This document shows positions 1 through 7,821 of a stretch of 64,000 bases of DNA, piece after piece. Numbering within the stretch: the first letter of the stretch is position 1; each line of letters opens with the position of its first letter. The stretch is from positions 558,001 to 622,000 of the forward strand of contig NZ_VTWU01000002.1 in the NCBI RefSeq assembly GCF_008727865.1. Direction: 5' to 3'. Position numbers and translations under genes: made by a program. The notes beneath the pieces are model-generated. The model did no database searches, was not told the origin of the DNA, and worked only from the letters and a program-made list of their open reading frames with translations. Origin of the DNA: Hymenobacter busanensis (GTDB taxonomy: Bacteria; Bacteroidota; Bacteroidia; Cytophagales; Hymenobacteraceae).

Positions 1-660
1 ACCGCGGCTGTCATCAACGAAAAAGGCTGGAACACGCTGCGCCTGGAGCGGCGCGGAAAGCGCGTACGGTACTTCATCAACGGCACGCCGGTGGCCGACA
101 CCAAGTTTGCCGGGCTGTGGGGCCAGGGCATTGGGCTCGAAACCAACCGCGGCTCTACGGCGCGGCTGCGGCACCTGCGCGTGTGGCAACTAGAGCCCGA
201 AATGCCAGCGCCAGCCGCCACTCCTGCGCCGGCCGCGGCTATTGCGCCGGTGGCCACAGCCAGCACGGCGGAACCCGCCGATGCTGCCGAGGCCCTGGCC
301 GCCCCGCTGCGTGGCGGGCAGCGCCTGGCGCTGCGCAACGTATTTTTCGTGCAAGGCCAACCCGAACTGCTGGGCACCAGCAAACCCGAGCTGGCGCGGC
401 TGGCCAAGGCGCTCAACAACCAGTCGGCCTTGCGCATCCGGCTGGAAGGCCACACCGACAACCAAGGTCCGGAAGACAAAAACCAGCTTCTGAGCGAACA
501 GCGCGCCCAAGCTATCAAGACTTTCTTGGTGAAGTACGGTGTAGCGGCCGAGCGGCTCGAAACCGTTGGTTACGGCCCCACACGCCCCGTGGCACCAAAC
601 GACACCGAAGCCCACCGCCGGCAGAACCGGCGGGTGGAGTGCGTGGTCGTGGAGCAGTAA
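1..660 (+). CDS. OmpA-family protein, C-terminal part (5' end outside window)
   Basis: The reading frame is open from base 1, so the true start lies upstream of the window. The first ~60 visible residues (N-E-K-G-W-N-T-L-R-L-E... to F-I-N-G) look like the end of a beta-sandwich, concanavalin/LamG-like domain. An Ala/Pro-rich linker follows, then a complete OmpA-like peptidoglycan-binding domain over roughly the last 120 residues. That domain has the ligand motif GHTDNQG, the helix LSEQRAQAIKTFL and the closing NRRVE. Proteins of this family anchor the outer membrane to peptidoglycan in the periplasm. The pairing of a sugar-binding-like fold with an OmpA domain is inferred from the visible fragment only. 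Confidence 0.88.
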   Translation, partial: TAAVINEKGWNTLRLERRGKRVRYFINGTPVADTKFAGLWGQGIGLETNRGSTARLRHLRVWQLEPEMPAPAATPAPAAAIAPVATASTAEPADAAEALAAPLRGGQRLALRNVFFVQGQPELLGTSKPELARLAKALNNQSALRIRLEGHTDNQGPEDKNQLLSEQRAQAIKTFLVKYGVAAERLETVGYGPTRPVAPNDTEAHRRQNRRVECVVVEQ

Positions 661-686
661 CGGCCTGTTTCTTCCTTCGCGCGGCG

Positions 687-1766
687 CTACAGCCGACTGG
701 CGCGGGCGCGCAGCAGCATATCGGCCAGCACGAGGTTGGTCATGGCGTCTACAATGGGCACGGCGCGGGGCAGCACACACGGGTCGTGGCGGCCACGGCC
801 GGCTAGCTCCACGGCTTCGCCTTGGTCGTTGATGGTTTGCTGAGGCTGCAAAATGGTGGCCACGGGCTTGAACGCCACGCGGAAATACACGTCCTGCCCG
901 TTGCTGATGCCGCCCTGAATACCGCCCGAATGATTGGTGCGGGTACGCACCCGGCCGGCCTCATCGGTGTAGAAGGCATCGTTGTGCTCCGAGCCAAACA
1001 GCAGCGTGCCCGCAAATCCCGACCCGTATTCGAAGCCCTTCACTGCGTTGATGCTCAGCATGGCCTTGCCCAGCTCGGCGTGCAGCTTGTCGAACACCGG
1101 TTCGCCCAACCCCGTGGGCACCCCCGTCGCCACGCCCGTAATGATGCCGCCCACCGTATCGTGCCGGTCGCGGGTCTGCCGAATGAGGTCGGCCATGCGC
1201 GCTGCTGTTTCGGGGTGCGGGCAGCGCACCAGGTTGGTATCGATCAGGCTTAAATCGAGCTGCTCGTAGCTCACCGGCACCGCCACGGCCCCCACCTGCG
1301 ACACGTAGCTGCGCACGCGCACGCCGTGGTGCGCTAGCAGCGCCGCCGCCACCGCGCCGGCTGCCACGCGGGCCGCCGTTTCGCGGGCCGACGAGCGGCC
1401 GCCGCCGCGGTAGTCGCGGTGGCCGTACTTCTGGTCGTAGGTATAATCGGCGTGCGAAGGGCGGTAGGCGTGCTGGATGTGGGAATAGTCGTGGCTGCGC
1501 TGGTCCTGGTTGCGGATAAACAGCCCGATGGGCGTGCCCGTGCTACGGCCCTCAAACAGCCCCGACAATACCTCCACCGTATCGGCTTCGCTGCGCGGCG
1601 TCGTCAGCTCCGATTGGCCCGGCCGGCGGCGGTCCAGCGCCGCTTGAATGGCCGCCGCCTCGATGGGCAAGCCCGCAGGACAGCCATCGATGACTACGCC
1701 AATGCCCGGCCCGTGCGACTCGCCGAAAGTGCTGATGCGGAACAACTGTCCGTAGGAATTGCTCAT
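687..1766 (-). CDS. aroC: Chorismate synthase
   Basis: Converts 5-enolpyruvylshikimate-3-phosphate to chorismate, the last common step of aromatic amino acid synthesis, using reduced FMN; cytosolic. The protein is 359 aa from the ATG at 1766 and begins [19 protein letters not shown], the family's N-terminal signature. Further conserved blocks include [14 protein letters not shown] and [13 protein letters not shown]. An in-frame GTG-type start 33 bases upstream would add residues that do not match the family, so it was not used. It lies 66 bases downstream of batD on the same strand. A near-consensus -7 box (TAGCTTCG, 1814-1821) suggests it may also have its own promoter. Confidence 0.96.
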   Translation of the reverse strand: MSNSYGQLFRISTFGESHGPGIGVVIDGCPAGLPIEAAAIQAALDRRRPGQSELTTPRSEADTVEVLSGLFEGRSTGTPIGLFIRNQDQRSHDYSHIQHAYRPSHADYTYDQKYGHRDYRGGGRSSARETAARVAAGAVAAALLAHHGVRVRSYVSQVGAVAVPVSYEQLDLSLIDTNLVRCPHPETAARMADLIRQTRDRHDTVGGIITGVATGVPTGLGEPVFDKLHAELGKAMLSINAVKGFEYGSGFAGTLLFGSEHNDAFYTDEAGRVRTRTNHSGGIQGGISNGQDVYFRVAFKPVATILQPQQTINDQGEAVELAGRGRHDPCVLPRAVPIVDAMTNLVLADMLLRARASRL

Positions 1767-1832
1767 GCCCAAAAATGCAGTAATGAAACCCGGCTGCATG
1801 CAGCACGGCCCGGCGAAGCTACAACCGGATTG

Positions 1833-3350
1833 CTACCGTCGGCCGGCCCGCCACCACCCAATCACCGTGAGAAGGCCCAAAACAGCCAGTACTGCATAGG
1901 CATAACGGCGCGTTTGCTGCGGCGTATCCAGTGGCCGCAGTGTGTTGTCGGCGGCCGGAATTTGCTGGGCGTAGAACGGGTCCGTGCGGATGTAGGCCGC
2001 CGTAGCCGGTGCCGAGCGGGTGGCTTCGCCCCGCACGGCCAGCACCAACTCGGGCCGCAGCGTGTCGTAGCGGGCGTGGTTGAGGTCGAACACGGGCAGC
2101 GCAAAAACCCGCCGCAAGGAATAGGTGCCCGGCTGGCGGGCTACCAGCCGGTAGCTCCACACCTTGCGGCCACCCACGCGGCCGTTTTGCCGGGTTATTT
2201 CCTGCCTGACGTCGGGGCCGTACAATTCCAGGCCGGGCGGCAGGGTGGCGGTAGGTTCGGGTAGAGCGGTCAGGTTGCCCTCGCCCTCCACAGTCAGGGT
2301 GTAGGTGTAGGCCTGCCCGGTACGAAACGCGGTTCGGTCGATGCCTTCGAGCAGCCGATAACGCCCAACCGACGAAACCCCACTGGCTGCCGGCAAGGGG
2401 CGGACCGTAACCGTGCGCGGCGTGCTGCGGTAGGTTTTGTAGCCCGCCATGCGGTTGTCGGCTCCGGCTACGGGACGCTTGGCCACGCGGTATTTCTTCA
2501 TTTCCAGGCTGAGCGCGGGGAACTGCAGCGGCTGCGCGTTGAGCGGGTAGAATACCGTTTCGTAGAGGCGGTAGCGCAAAAACGGCTTGCCGCCCACCCG
2601 CACCGAATCGGGTACGATATCGGCCTCATCGAACGACTCTTCCCAGGCTGTGGGCTGCCGCAGCTGTTGTAGAAGCACGGGCAACTGCTCGGCAAAGCGG
2701 TGAAAGTCGAGCAGGCCCTGGTCGGCGGGCGCCAGGTAGAAATACAGCCCGATGTGCACCGGCTCGCCCACCCAGGCCGTAGTTTTATCGGGCACCACGG
2801 CCAGAAACGCCTGATCCTGCGGCTCTACGTACTCCTGCCCTTTGGGCTTGCCCAGCAGCTGGTCGAGCAACCCAATGCCTTGCAACGGCTTGGTGGGCGC
2901 CGCCCCGGCATTGGGCGCAGCACTGGCGGCCGGCTGCGGCAGCACGTGCAGCTTGGCCCCCAGGGACTTCACCACCTGCCCGTTCACCGTCAGCGAAAAA
3001 GGCTTCACGTCGAAGTCTCCTTCGGCGAAGGCAGCGTAGCGCTGGGTGAGCAGCAGCTCTACCGTAGCCTTGCCGTTCACGATGCGCGTAGTCGTCGTCG
3101 ACGACTTGCCGCTTTTCTTAAAGCCCTCGAGGTCGGGGAAGGCGGAATACCGCTCCAGCTTGGCGCCGCGCAGGCGCAGGGCAATGGTGAAGTATTCGTT
3201 GACGGGAAACGTGGTGCGGCCCAGCTCCAACGACGCCTGCTGACTCGGCGCAGGCACCACAGCAGCTGGGGCGCTGGCAGGCGGCGTTTGGGCTTGCATT
3301 TGCCGGCCCCACAAGCCTACCCACAGGAAAAGAACCAAAAACCGCAGCAT
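1833..3350 (-). CDS. batD: BatD-family protein
   Basis: 505 aa with an N-terminal signal peptide (residues 1-20, cleavage near MQA-QT), a long beta-rich periplasmic part and a C-terminal membrane segment (about residues 480-500) ending in basic residues. The motif FPVNEYFTIALRLRG and the repeated beta-sandwich layout match BatD (Bacteroides aerotolerance), which usually travels with a MoxR ATPase and the VWA proteins BatA and BatB. Here it stands apart: the upstream neighbour is a 0.7-kb gene-free gap, the downstream neighbour is aroC, and the window's only MoxR gene is ~36 kb away. A perfect -7 box lies only five bases before the ATG, suggesting a leaderless mRNA. The biochemical role of BatD is not settled. 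Confidence 0.85.
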   Translation of the reverse strand: MLRFLVLFLWVGLWGRQMQAQTPPASAPAAVVPAPSQQASLELGRTTFPVNEYFTIALRLRGAKLERYSAFPDLEGFKKSGKSSTTTTRIVNGKATVELLLTQRYAAFAEGDFDVKPFSLTVNGQVVKSLGAKLHVLPQPAASAAPNAGAAPTKPLQGIGLLDQLLGKPKGQEYVEPQDQAFLAVVPDKTTAWVGEPVHIGLYFYLAPADQGLLDFHRFAEQLPVLLQQLRQPTAWEESFDEADIVPDSVRVGGKPFLRYRLYETVFYPLNAQPLQFPALSLEMKKYRVAKRPVAGADNRMAGYKTYRSTPRTVTVRPLPAASGVSSVGRYRLLEGIDRTAFRTGQAYTYTLTVEGEGNLTALPEPTATLPPGLELYGPDVRQEITRQNGRVGGRKVWSYRLVARQPGTYSLRRVFALPVFDLNHARYDTLRPELVLAVRGEATRSAPATAAYIRTDPFYAQQIPAADNTLRPLDTPQQTRRYAYAVLAVLGLLTVIGWWRAGRR

Positions 3351-3355
3351 CTAGT

Positions 3356-3363
3356 CAAACCTA
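3356..3363 (-). promoter_or_regulatory. -7 promoter box of batD
   Basis: On the minus strand the box reads TAGGTTTG, a full match to the Bacteroidota TAnnTTTG element. It is followed by ACTAG and then the batD ATG at 3350, so transcription would begin at or next to the start codon. No clear TTTG -33 box is present at the usual spacing. Confidence 0.5.
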
Positions 3364-4082
3364 CGCAGAAATCGGCGAAAAGAGGCTGTAAACGCGCTTT
3401 TCGCAGCAACGGCAAAACTGCCGCAAGCGCTACGCTTCACCCTTCCCCTTCGGGTCCATTCAAGCGGCGGCGCTATTCCAGGCTGTAAAGGTCCTGCTCT
3501 GTTTCGCGCCCACAATTTCTGTTGCTTTAGCTCCGGGTAACGTACCGAACAATCTGCTGCCAAAACCCATGTAGCGCCGCTCAATGTTGCTTTACACCGG
3601 CGGCCGCCACGGCAGCGCCGCGGCTACGACGGCAAGGATGACCTTTCAGCCAGCACGGTGGGCGTCGGAAGTGGCGACTTTGGGGTGCCCACATCGACGC
3701 GCCGGAGTAGCCCGAAGTAGCAGTTTATGCCCAACGGTGAGTTGGTCCCCATACCAGCTTTTTCATGCGTGCCTGTACTCCATCAGTAAAATAGGAGAAT
3801 CTGTTCCGGATTGATTTATAAAAAAAACCGCAGGCGGAGCATTTTTTTTCGGGTCTTCGATTCAGCAGGAAAAACCAGCCCCTTGGCGCGAAAAACGGCC
3901 TTTCGCCTTGGCAACACCTCCTTTTACATAAGAAAATTCCTTGACACCTGCAAACCGTTTACCAACGGATTGCCGTAAGTGCTGCCATACTCCCCAACCC
4001 CCTCTGTTTCTGATTAGTTGACAGGCTCCTGACAGAGGCTGAACGGGACTCCCTTGCGTTTTTCACCCAACATTTTATCCTC
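3364..4082. other. Gene-free stretch (~720 bp) before the ferritin-like cluster
   Basis: No open frame here has convincing protein character; the frames on both strands are short and of low complexity. The left half is G+C-rich. The right half (about 3780-4060) is A+T-richer and contains an A-run and a T-run flanking a weak hairpin near 3832-3850. It also has two TTGAC-like motifs (about 3952 and 4018) but no TAnnTTTG box at a sensible distance. It must hold the promoter of the ferritin-like cluster, but I cannot place it. Confidence 0.5.
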
Positions 4083-4799
4083 ATGTCCAAACACCTGCAA
4101 ACGCCCGAAACTGGCCAGGACCTCGGCGGTGCGCTTCAGAAGCCCATCCAGCGCCGCTCGTTTCTGCTCTACACCGGCGCCACCGTCGCGGCTACCGGCC
4201 TGCTGCTCGCTGGCTGCGACGATGACGACGACAACGGCACCACCACCACCGTCAACTTAGGCTCGGGTGATGTAGGCGTATTGAACTATGCTTATGCGCT
4301 GGAACAGCTGGAAGCCGCGTTTTACGCCCAAGTAGTGGCTACGCCCTATTCCGGTATTACGGCAGATGAGCGCACCGGCCTGACCGCCATTGCCAAGCAC
4401 GAGGCCATTCACCGCGACTTTTTCAAAGCGGCTATTACCTCGGTGGCAGCCAGCCAGATTATTCCGGGCCTGACGCCGGACTTCAGCAAAGTCAACTTCG
4501 CCGACCGCAACTCGGTGCTGACTACGGCGAAGACGTTTGAAGATCTGGGCGTGGCAGCATACAACGGTGCTGGCGCCCTCATCAAGGACAACACCTACCT
4601 GCTGCTTGCCGGCAAGATTGTGTCGGTGGAAGCACGGCACGCCGGTTACATCCGCGACTTGCTCAGCAACGGCGACTTTGCCGGCAGCGACGTGGTAAAT
4701 GCCTCGGGCCTCGACCGCGCCCTGTCGGTAGCCGATGTGCTGGCGGCCGCCCAGCCCTTCATCAAAGAGAAGATTTCGGGCGACAACGTGGGCAAATAG
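4083..4799 (+). CDS. Ferritin-like domain lipoprotein with Tat signal (pair 1, first gene)
   Basis: 238 aa. A twin-arginine motif (RRSF, residues 24-28), a hydrophobic stretch and the lipobox LLAGC (Cys45) indicate Tat export followed by lipidation; an Asp run follows the cysteine. The mature part is a four-helix ferritin-like domain with a complete set of likely di-iron ligands: E74/E77 (LEQLEAAFY), E107 and H110 (HEAIH), E153 (FEDLGVAAY), E183 and H186 (VEARH). Relatives are annotated only as ferritin-like domain proteins, near desiccation-related proteins; a role in iron or oxidant handling at the cell surface is inferred. The next gene, 39 bases downstream, encodes a longer relative. Confidence 0.85.
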   Translation: MSKHLQTPETGQDLGGALQKPIQRRSFLLYTGATVAATGLLLAGCDDDDDNGTTTTVNLGSGDVGVLNYAYALEQLEAAFYAQVVATPYSGITADERTGLTAIAKHEAIHRDFFKAAITSVAASQIIPGLTPDFSKVNFADRNSVLTTAKTFEDLGVAAYNGAGALIKDNTYLLLAGKIVSVEARHAGYIRDLLSNGDFAGSDVVNASGLDRALSVADVLAAAQPFIKEKISGDNVGK

Positions 4800-4838
4800 C
4801 CCGGCGTGTTCCTTTTTTCCATCTGCATCCCTTTCGCC

Positions 4839-5690
4839 ATGAACCTGTTTAAAATAATCGCAGACCTCGAAAAGGTAGACCCGGAAATGACCGCGCGTCT
4901 TACCCACCGCCGCAGCGCCCTCACCCTACTGGGCGACCTGAGCAAGAAATTTGCGTTGGCAGCCGCCCCTATTGCCATCGGCTCGGCCTTCAACAAAGCC
5001 ATGGGCCAGAACACGCTGTCGGCCGTGAACGACGTGCTGAATTTTGCCCTCACGCTGGAATACCTCGAGGAAGATTTCTACGCCCAAGCGTTGGCCGCAC
5101 CCACGCTGGCCGCCAACCTGACCACTGGCAGCGCCGCACGCAACGCCATTCAGACCATCAAAAACCACGAAACGGCCCACGTTACGCTGCTGAAAGGCGC
5201 CCTGGGCACGGCTGCGGTTGCGCGGCCTGCCAGCTTCAACTTCGGTACCGCGTTTGCCACCTACGCCTCGTTCCTCACGTTTGCGCAGGCTTTTGAAGAT
5301 ACCGGCGTGCGGGCCTACAAAGGCCAGGCTGGTACGCTCAAAACGGCCGGCAACCCCAACAACGTGCTGCAAACCGCCCTGCAGATTCACTCGGTGGAAG
5401 CCCGCCATGCTGCGCACGTGCGCTACATGCGCCGCGCCGTCGATCCGCTGGCCGCCAGCCAATACGGCTGGGTGACCAACGCGGAAGCCAACGGTGCCCC
5501 GGCGGCCGTATACAACGCTGGCAACCCGGCCACCACGTTTCCGGCTGAAAGCAACTTCACCCAAGCCGCACTCGATCTGCGCACTCAGTTGGGCACTACT
5601 TACACGGCGGCCGAAGTAAGCGAAGCCTTCGACGAGGCCCTGGACAACACCACGGTGCTGGCCATTGCCCGCTCGGCTGCAACCTTCTAG
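4839..5690 (+). CDS. Ferritin-like domain protein (pair 1, second gene)
   Basis: 283 aa from the ATG at 4839; an in-frame start 33 bases earlier would lie just 6 bases past the preceding stop and adds only hydrophobic noise. The N-terminal ~57 residues contain an Arg-Arg pair (residues 24-25) and an Ala-rich stretch ending in AMGQ, consistent with a Tat signal and cleavage without lipidation. Likely metal ligands are complete: E74/E77 (LEYLEEDFY), E111 and H114 (HETAH), E153 (FEDTGVRAY), E187 and H190 (VEARH). The C-terminal ~80 residues are an extension that the lipoprotein partner lacks. It is co-directional and closely spaced with the preceding gene and followed by a terminator, so the two probably form an operon and may act as partners. 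Confidence 0.85.
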   Translation: MNLFKIIADLEKVDPEMTARLTHRRSALTLLGDLSKKFALAAAPIAIGSAFNKAMGQNTLSAVNDVLNFALTLEYLEEDFYAQALAAPTLAANLTTGSAARNAIQTIKNHETAHVTLLKGALGTAAVARPASFNFGTAFATYASFLTFAQAFEDTGVRAYKGQAGTLKTAGNPNNVLQTALQIHSVEARHAAHVRYMRRAVDPLAASQYGWVTNAEANGAPAAVYNAGNPATTFPAESNFTQAALDLRTQLGTTYTAAEVSEAFDEALDNTTVLAIARSAATF

Positions 5691-5711
5691 CCGTAGCTGT
5701 TCTCTTCGTAG

Positions 5712-5747
5712 CAAAGGCGCCCCACACCGGGCGCCTTTGTTGTTTTT
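5712..5747 (+). terminator. Rho-independent terminator after ferritin pair 1
   Basis: A 10-bp perfect stem (CAAAGGCGCC, 5712-5721, with its complement at 5730-5739) and an 8-base loop, followed by a T-rich tail to 5747. It separates the two ferritin-like pairs into independent transcription units. Confidence 0.85.
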
Positions 5748-5796
5748 ATCGGTAGCCAGCACCCCGGCCCACCGGCCTAATGTGTGTCGGATGAGC

Positions 5797-5804
5797 TACC
5801 TTTG
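5797..5804 (+). promoter_or_regulatory. -7 promoter box for ferritin pair 2
   Basis: TACCTTTG is a perfect match to TAnnTTTG, 54 bases before the ATG at 5859 and just after the terminator of pair 1. No convincing TTG -33 box is seen. Confidence 0.55.
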
Positions 5805-5858
5805 ACGTTCTACTTTGGCCCGCTGCTTTCACCTGCGGCCGGATTTCACTAGTGCCTC

Positions 5859-6548
5859 ATGCCCAACGCCTCTTTCTCTTCTGTTGAGCCCGCCCGCCGC
5901 CGCTTTTTGCGCTCGGCCGGTACGGCCGTAGCTGCCTCATTGGTGCTAGCGGCCTGCGGCGACGACAATACGCCCACCCCAGTCCCTACGGTACTGTCGC
6001 TCGGCAGCGGCGACATGGGTTTGCTCAGCTATTTCTTGCGCCTCAAGCAGGTGCAGGCCGCTTTCTACGAAAAGGTAACCACTGCTCCGCCGGCTTCTCT
6101 GCCTGCTGCGGAGCTGGATTTGCTCAAGGAAATTCTGCTGCACAAGCAAATTCAGCGCGACTACCTCGCCAATTTGCTCAGCCAAAACAGCCAAAATGGC
6201 CTGCTTACTGGCGTGGAAATTTCCTTCAGCAGCCTTTCCCTTACGACGCGGGCGGAAGTGCTGGAAGCAGCGCGCAAGTTTGAGGACCTGGGCGTAGCCG
6301 CCATGAACGGCGCCGGCAAGTACTTCTCCTCTACCACCTTCCTGGCGGTGGCCAGCCGTCTGGCTTCGGTAGAAGCTCGCCACGCCACCGCCGTGCGCGA
6401 CTTGATACAGCCCAGCTCGTTTGCGGCCTCCGACGTGGTGGATGCCGAAGGCCTGGGCGTGAGCAGCACACCTACTGCCGTGGTTACCGAGCTGAACAAA
6501 TACGTGTCTCCCCTTCCTTTCTCGGCTGCTTCGCTTCCGAACAGCTAA
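5859..6548 (+). CDS. Ferritin-like lipoprotein with degenerate di-iron site (pair 2, first gene)
   Basis: 229 aa. Arg run RRR at residues 13-15, hydrophobic stretch and lipobox LAAC (Cys33) indicate Tat export and lipidation, as in the first gene of pair 1. The fold is clearly the same, but the first two helices have lost their acidic and histidine ligands: the helix-1 block reads LKQVQAAFY (K63, Q66 in place of two Glu) and helix 2 reads HKQIQ (K96, Q99 in place of E and H). Helices 3 and 4 keep E142 (FEDLGVAAM) and E172/H175 (VEARH). It therefore probably cannot form a normal di-iron centre and may be a structural or regulatory subunit of the intact protein encoded next. That role is inference. 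Confidence 0.83.
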   Translation: MPNASFSSVEPARRRFLRSAGTAVAASLVLAACGDDNTPTPVPTVLSLGSGDMGLLSYFLRLKQVQAAFYEKVTTAPPASLPAAELDLLKEILLHKQIQRDYLANLLSQNSQNGLLTGVEISFSSLSLTTRAEVLEAARKFEDLGVAAMNGAGKYFSSTTFLAVASRLASVEARHATAVRDLIQPSSFAASDVVDAEGLGVSSTPTAVVTELNKYVSPLPFSAASLPNS

Positions 6549-6561
6549 TCCGCCGCTTCGC

Positions 6562-7389
6562 ATGAACTTCCTGACATTTCTTGATGCGCTGGGCGAAGCT
6601 GACACGCCCGGCACTTTGCCCCGCCGCGCTACGCTGCACCAGTTGGGCCGCGCCGCGGCTGCCGCGCTGCCCTTGGCCGTAGGCACTGCGCTGGCTACCC
6701 CGGCAGTGGCCCAGCGCGCCGGCACGCCCCTCGACTTTTTGTTGCTCGCCCTACGCCTCGAATGGCTGGAGCGGGAGTTCTATACCCGCGCTACTTCTGC
6801 GTCGGCCAACCTGCCGGGCCTCTCGGCCGATTTGCAGGTGCTAAAAGGCCACGAAACGCTGCACGCCACCAAGCTGGAAGGCTTCGTGCGGGCTTCGGGT
6901 GGTACCGTACCGGCTCAGCCCAACTACGATTTCACGGCGGGCGGCGGCGACCCAACGAAGGCCATTTTTGCCACCGACGTGTTTACCAATCCCGTGACGT
7001 TTCTGAGCGTGGCGCAGGTACTGGAAGACGCCGGCGTGCGGGCCTACAAAGCGTTGTTCAGCACCTTCATTACCGACCGTACCATTCTTGATGTGCTCGT
7101 GCGCATTCACACGGTGGAAGCCCGGCATGCGGCCCATATCCGCAAGCTGCGCAACCAAAAAGCGTGGGTGAGCAAGCTCGATGGCGGAGGGCCGGTGCCC
7201 GGCAAAACCGATTTCGTGTATGCCGGCGAAGACAACGTGAAGCAACCCACTACGGCCACCGCTACCCTCGACATCACCACCCTCGATGCCTACAAAGATG
7301 CCGCGAAGCTCGCCCCGGTTACCGAGGCGTTCGACGAAGCCTTTGCCTCGACCAGCGTGCAACAACTCCTGGGGCTGTTTACTTATTAG
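6562..7389 (+). CDS. Ferritin-like domain protein (pair 2, second gene)
   Basis: 275 aa, starting 13 bases after the previous stop. Residues 20-52 look like a Tat signal: PRRATLHQLGR, an Ala-rich hydrophobic stretch and cleavage after PAVA. Likely metal ligands are all present: E67/E70 (LEWLEREFY), E98 and H101 (HETLH), E155 (LEDAGVRAY), E186 and H189 (VEARH). Like the second gene of pair 1 it has a C-terminal extension of ~75 residues, ending in a conserved EAFDEAF block, so the two pairs look like copies of one ancestral gene pair. A strong terminator follows. Confidence 0.85.
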   Translation: MNFLTFLDALGEADTPGTLPRRATLHQLGRAAAAALPLAVGTALATPAVAQRAGTPLDFLLLALRLEWLEREFYTRATSASANLPGLSADLQVLKGHETLHATKLEGFVRASGGTVPAQPNYDFTAGGGDPTKAIFATDVFTNPVTFLSVAQVLEDAGVRAYKALFSTFITDRTILDVLVRIHTVEARHAAHIRKLRNQKAWVSKLDGGGPVPGKTDFVYAGEDNVKQPTTATATLDITTLDAYKDAAKLAPVTEAFDEAFASTSVQQLLGLFTY

Positions 7390-7407
7390 CGGCGTCGCCT
7401 TTTCCTA

Positions 7408-7447
7408 AAAAAGCCCCGCCTCGCTAGCCGAGTAGCGGGGCTTTTTG
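7408..7447 (+). terminator. Rho-independent terminator after ferritin pair 2
   Basis: A 12-bp perfect stem with arms AAAAAGCCCCGC (7408-7419) and its complement (7435-7446). The T-run within and after the right arm gives termination on the plus strand; the A-run on the left makes it potentially bidirectional. Confidence 0.88.
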
Positions 7448-7479
7448 TTACTGAATGAAATAAAGTTCCTCCTCCCCCC

Positions 7480-7511
7480 TTGCATTTAGCGCCGCATTAG
7501 TTGTATCTTTC
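7480..7511 (+). promoter_or_regulatory. Bacteroidota-type promoter of the 64-aa gene
   Basis: TTG at 7480-7482 and TATCTTTC at 7504-7511, with 21 bases between, one mismatch from TAnnTTTG and slightly long in spacing. The downstream ATG is at 7627, leaving a leader of roughly 110 bases. Confidence 0.4.
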
Positions 7512-7626
7512 TTCGTAATCCCGCCGCGCTTCGGTAGGAGGTTTGCCTTCGTTGCGGTTTTCCGTAAAAGGACGCGCTTCCCCTACCTACACAACCAAAT
7601 TTCCCCACCTATTTTACACGACTCCC

Positions 7627-7821
7627 ATGTTGGAATACGTGAAAACCATTCTGCTCAAAGTCAGCTTCGACCGGATGCTGTTTGAGAAAGAATTACGCAA
7701 AGCACTTCGGGCGCTGGTGCCCGAAGAGGTTACCCAACTAAAAGCTTGGTGCTACACGCAATTCGCGAAGCTTTACCGCCGCGTGCTCAAGCGCGTTTTT
7801 GCCCAGGTAAAAATGGCCTAG
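7627..7821 (+). CDS. Small conserved hypothetical protein (64 aa)
   Basis: Begins [21 protein letters not shown] from the ATG at 7627. The upstream in-frame residues run through the leader and look non-coding. The protein is helical, amphipathic and rich in Lys, Arg and Leu with no signal peptide, so it is probably cytosolic. I do not recognise a function. Its stop codon overlaps the queG stop on the opposite strand by four bases (convergent tail-to-tail). Confidence 0.7.
   Translation: MLEYVKTILLKVSFDRMLFEKELRKALRALVPEEVTQLKAWCYTQFAKLYRRVLKRVFAQVKMA

Noticed and set aside
3351-3814. Two short frames between batD and the ferritin-like cluster
   Set aside because: Low-complexity Arg/Ala/Ser-rich translations, no start context, and one covers the batD promoter box.
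4018-4023. TTGACA as a possible sigma-70 -35 box upstream of the ferritin-like cluster
   Set aside because: No TATAAT or TAnnTTTG at a suitable distance, and Bacteroidota promoters do not use this consensus.
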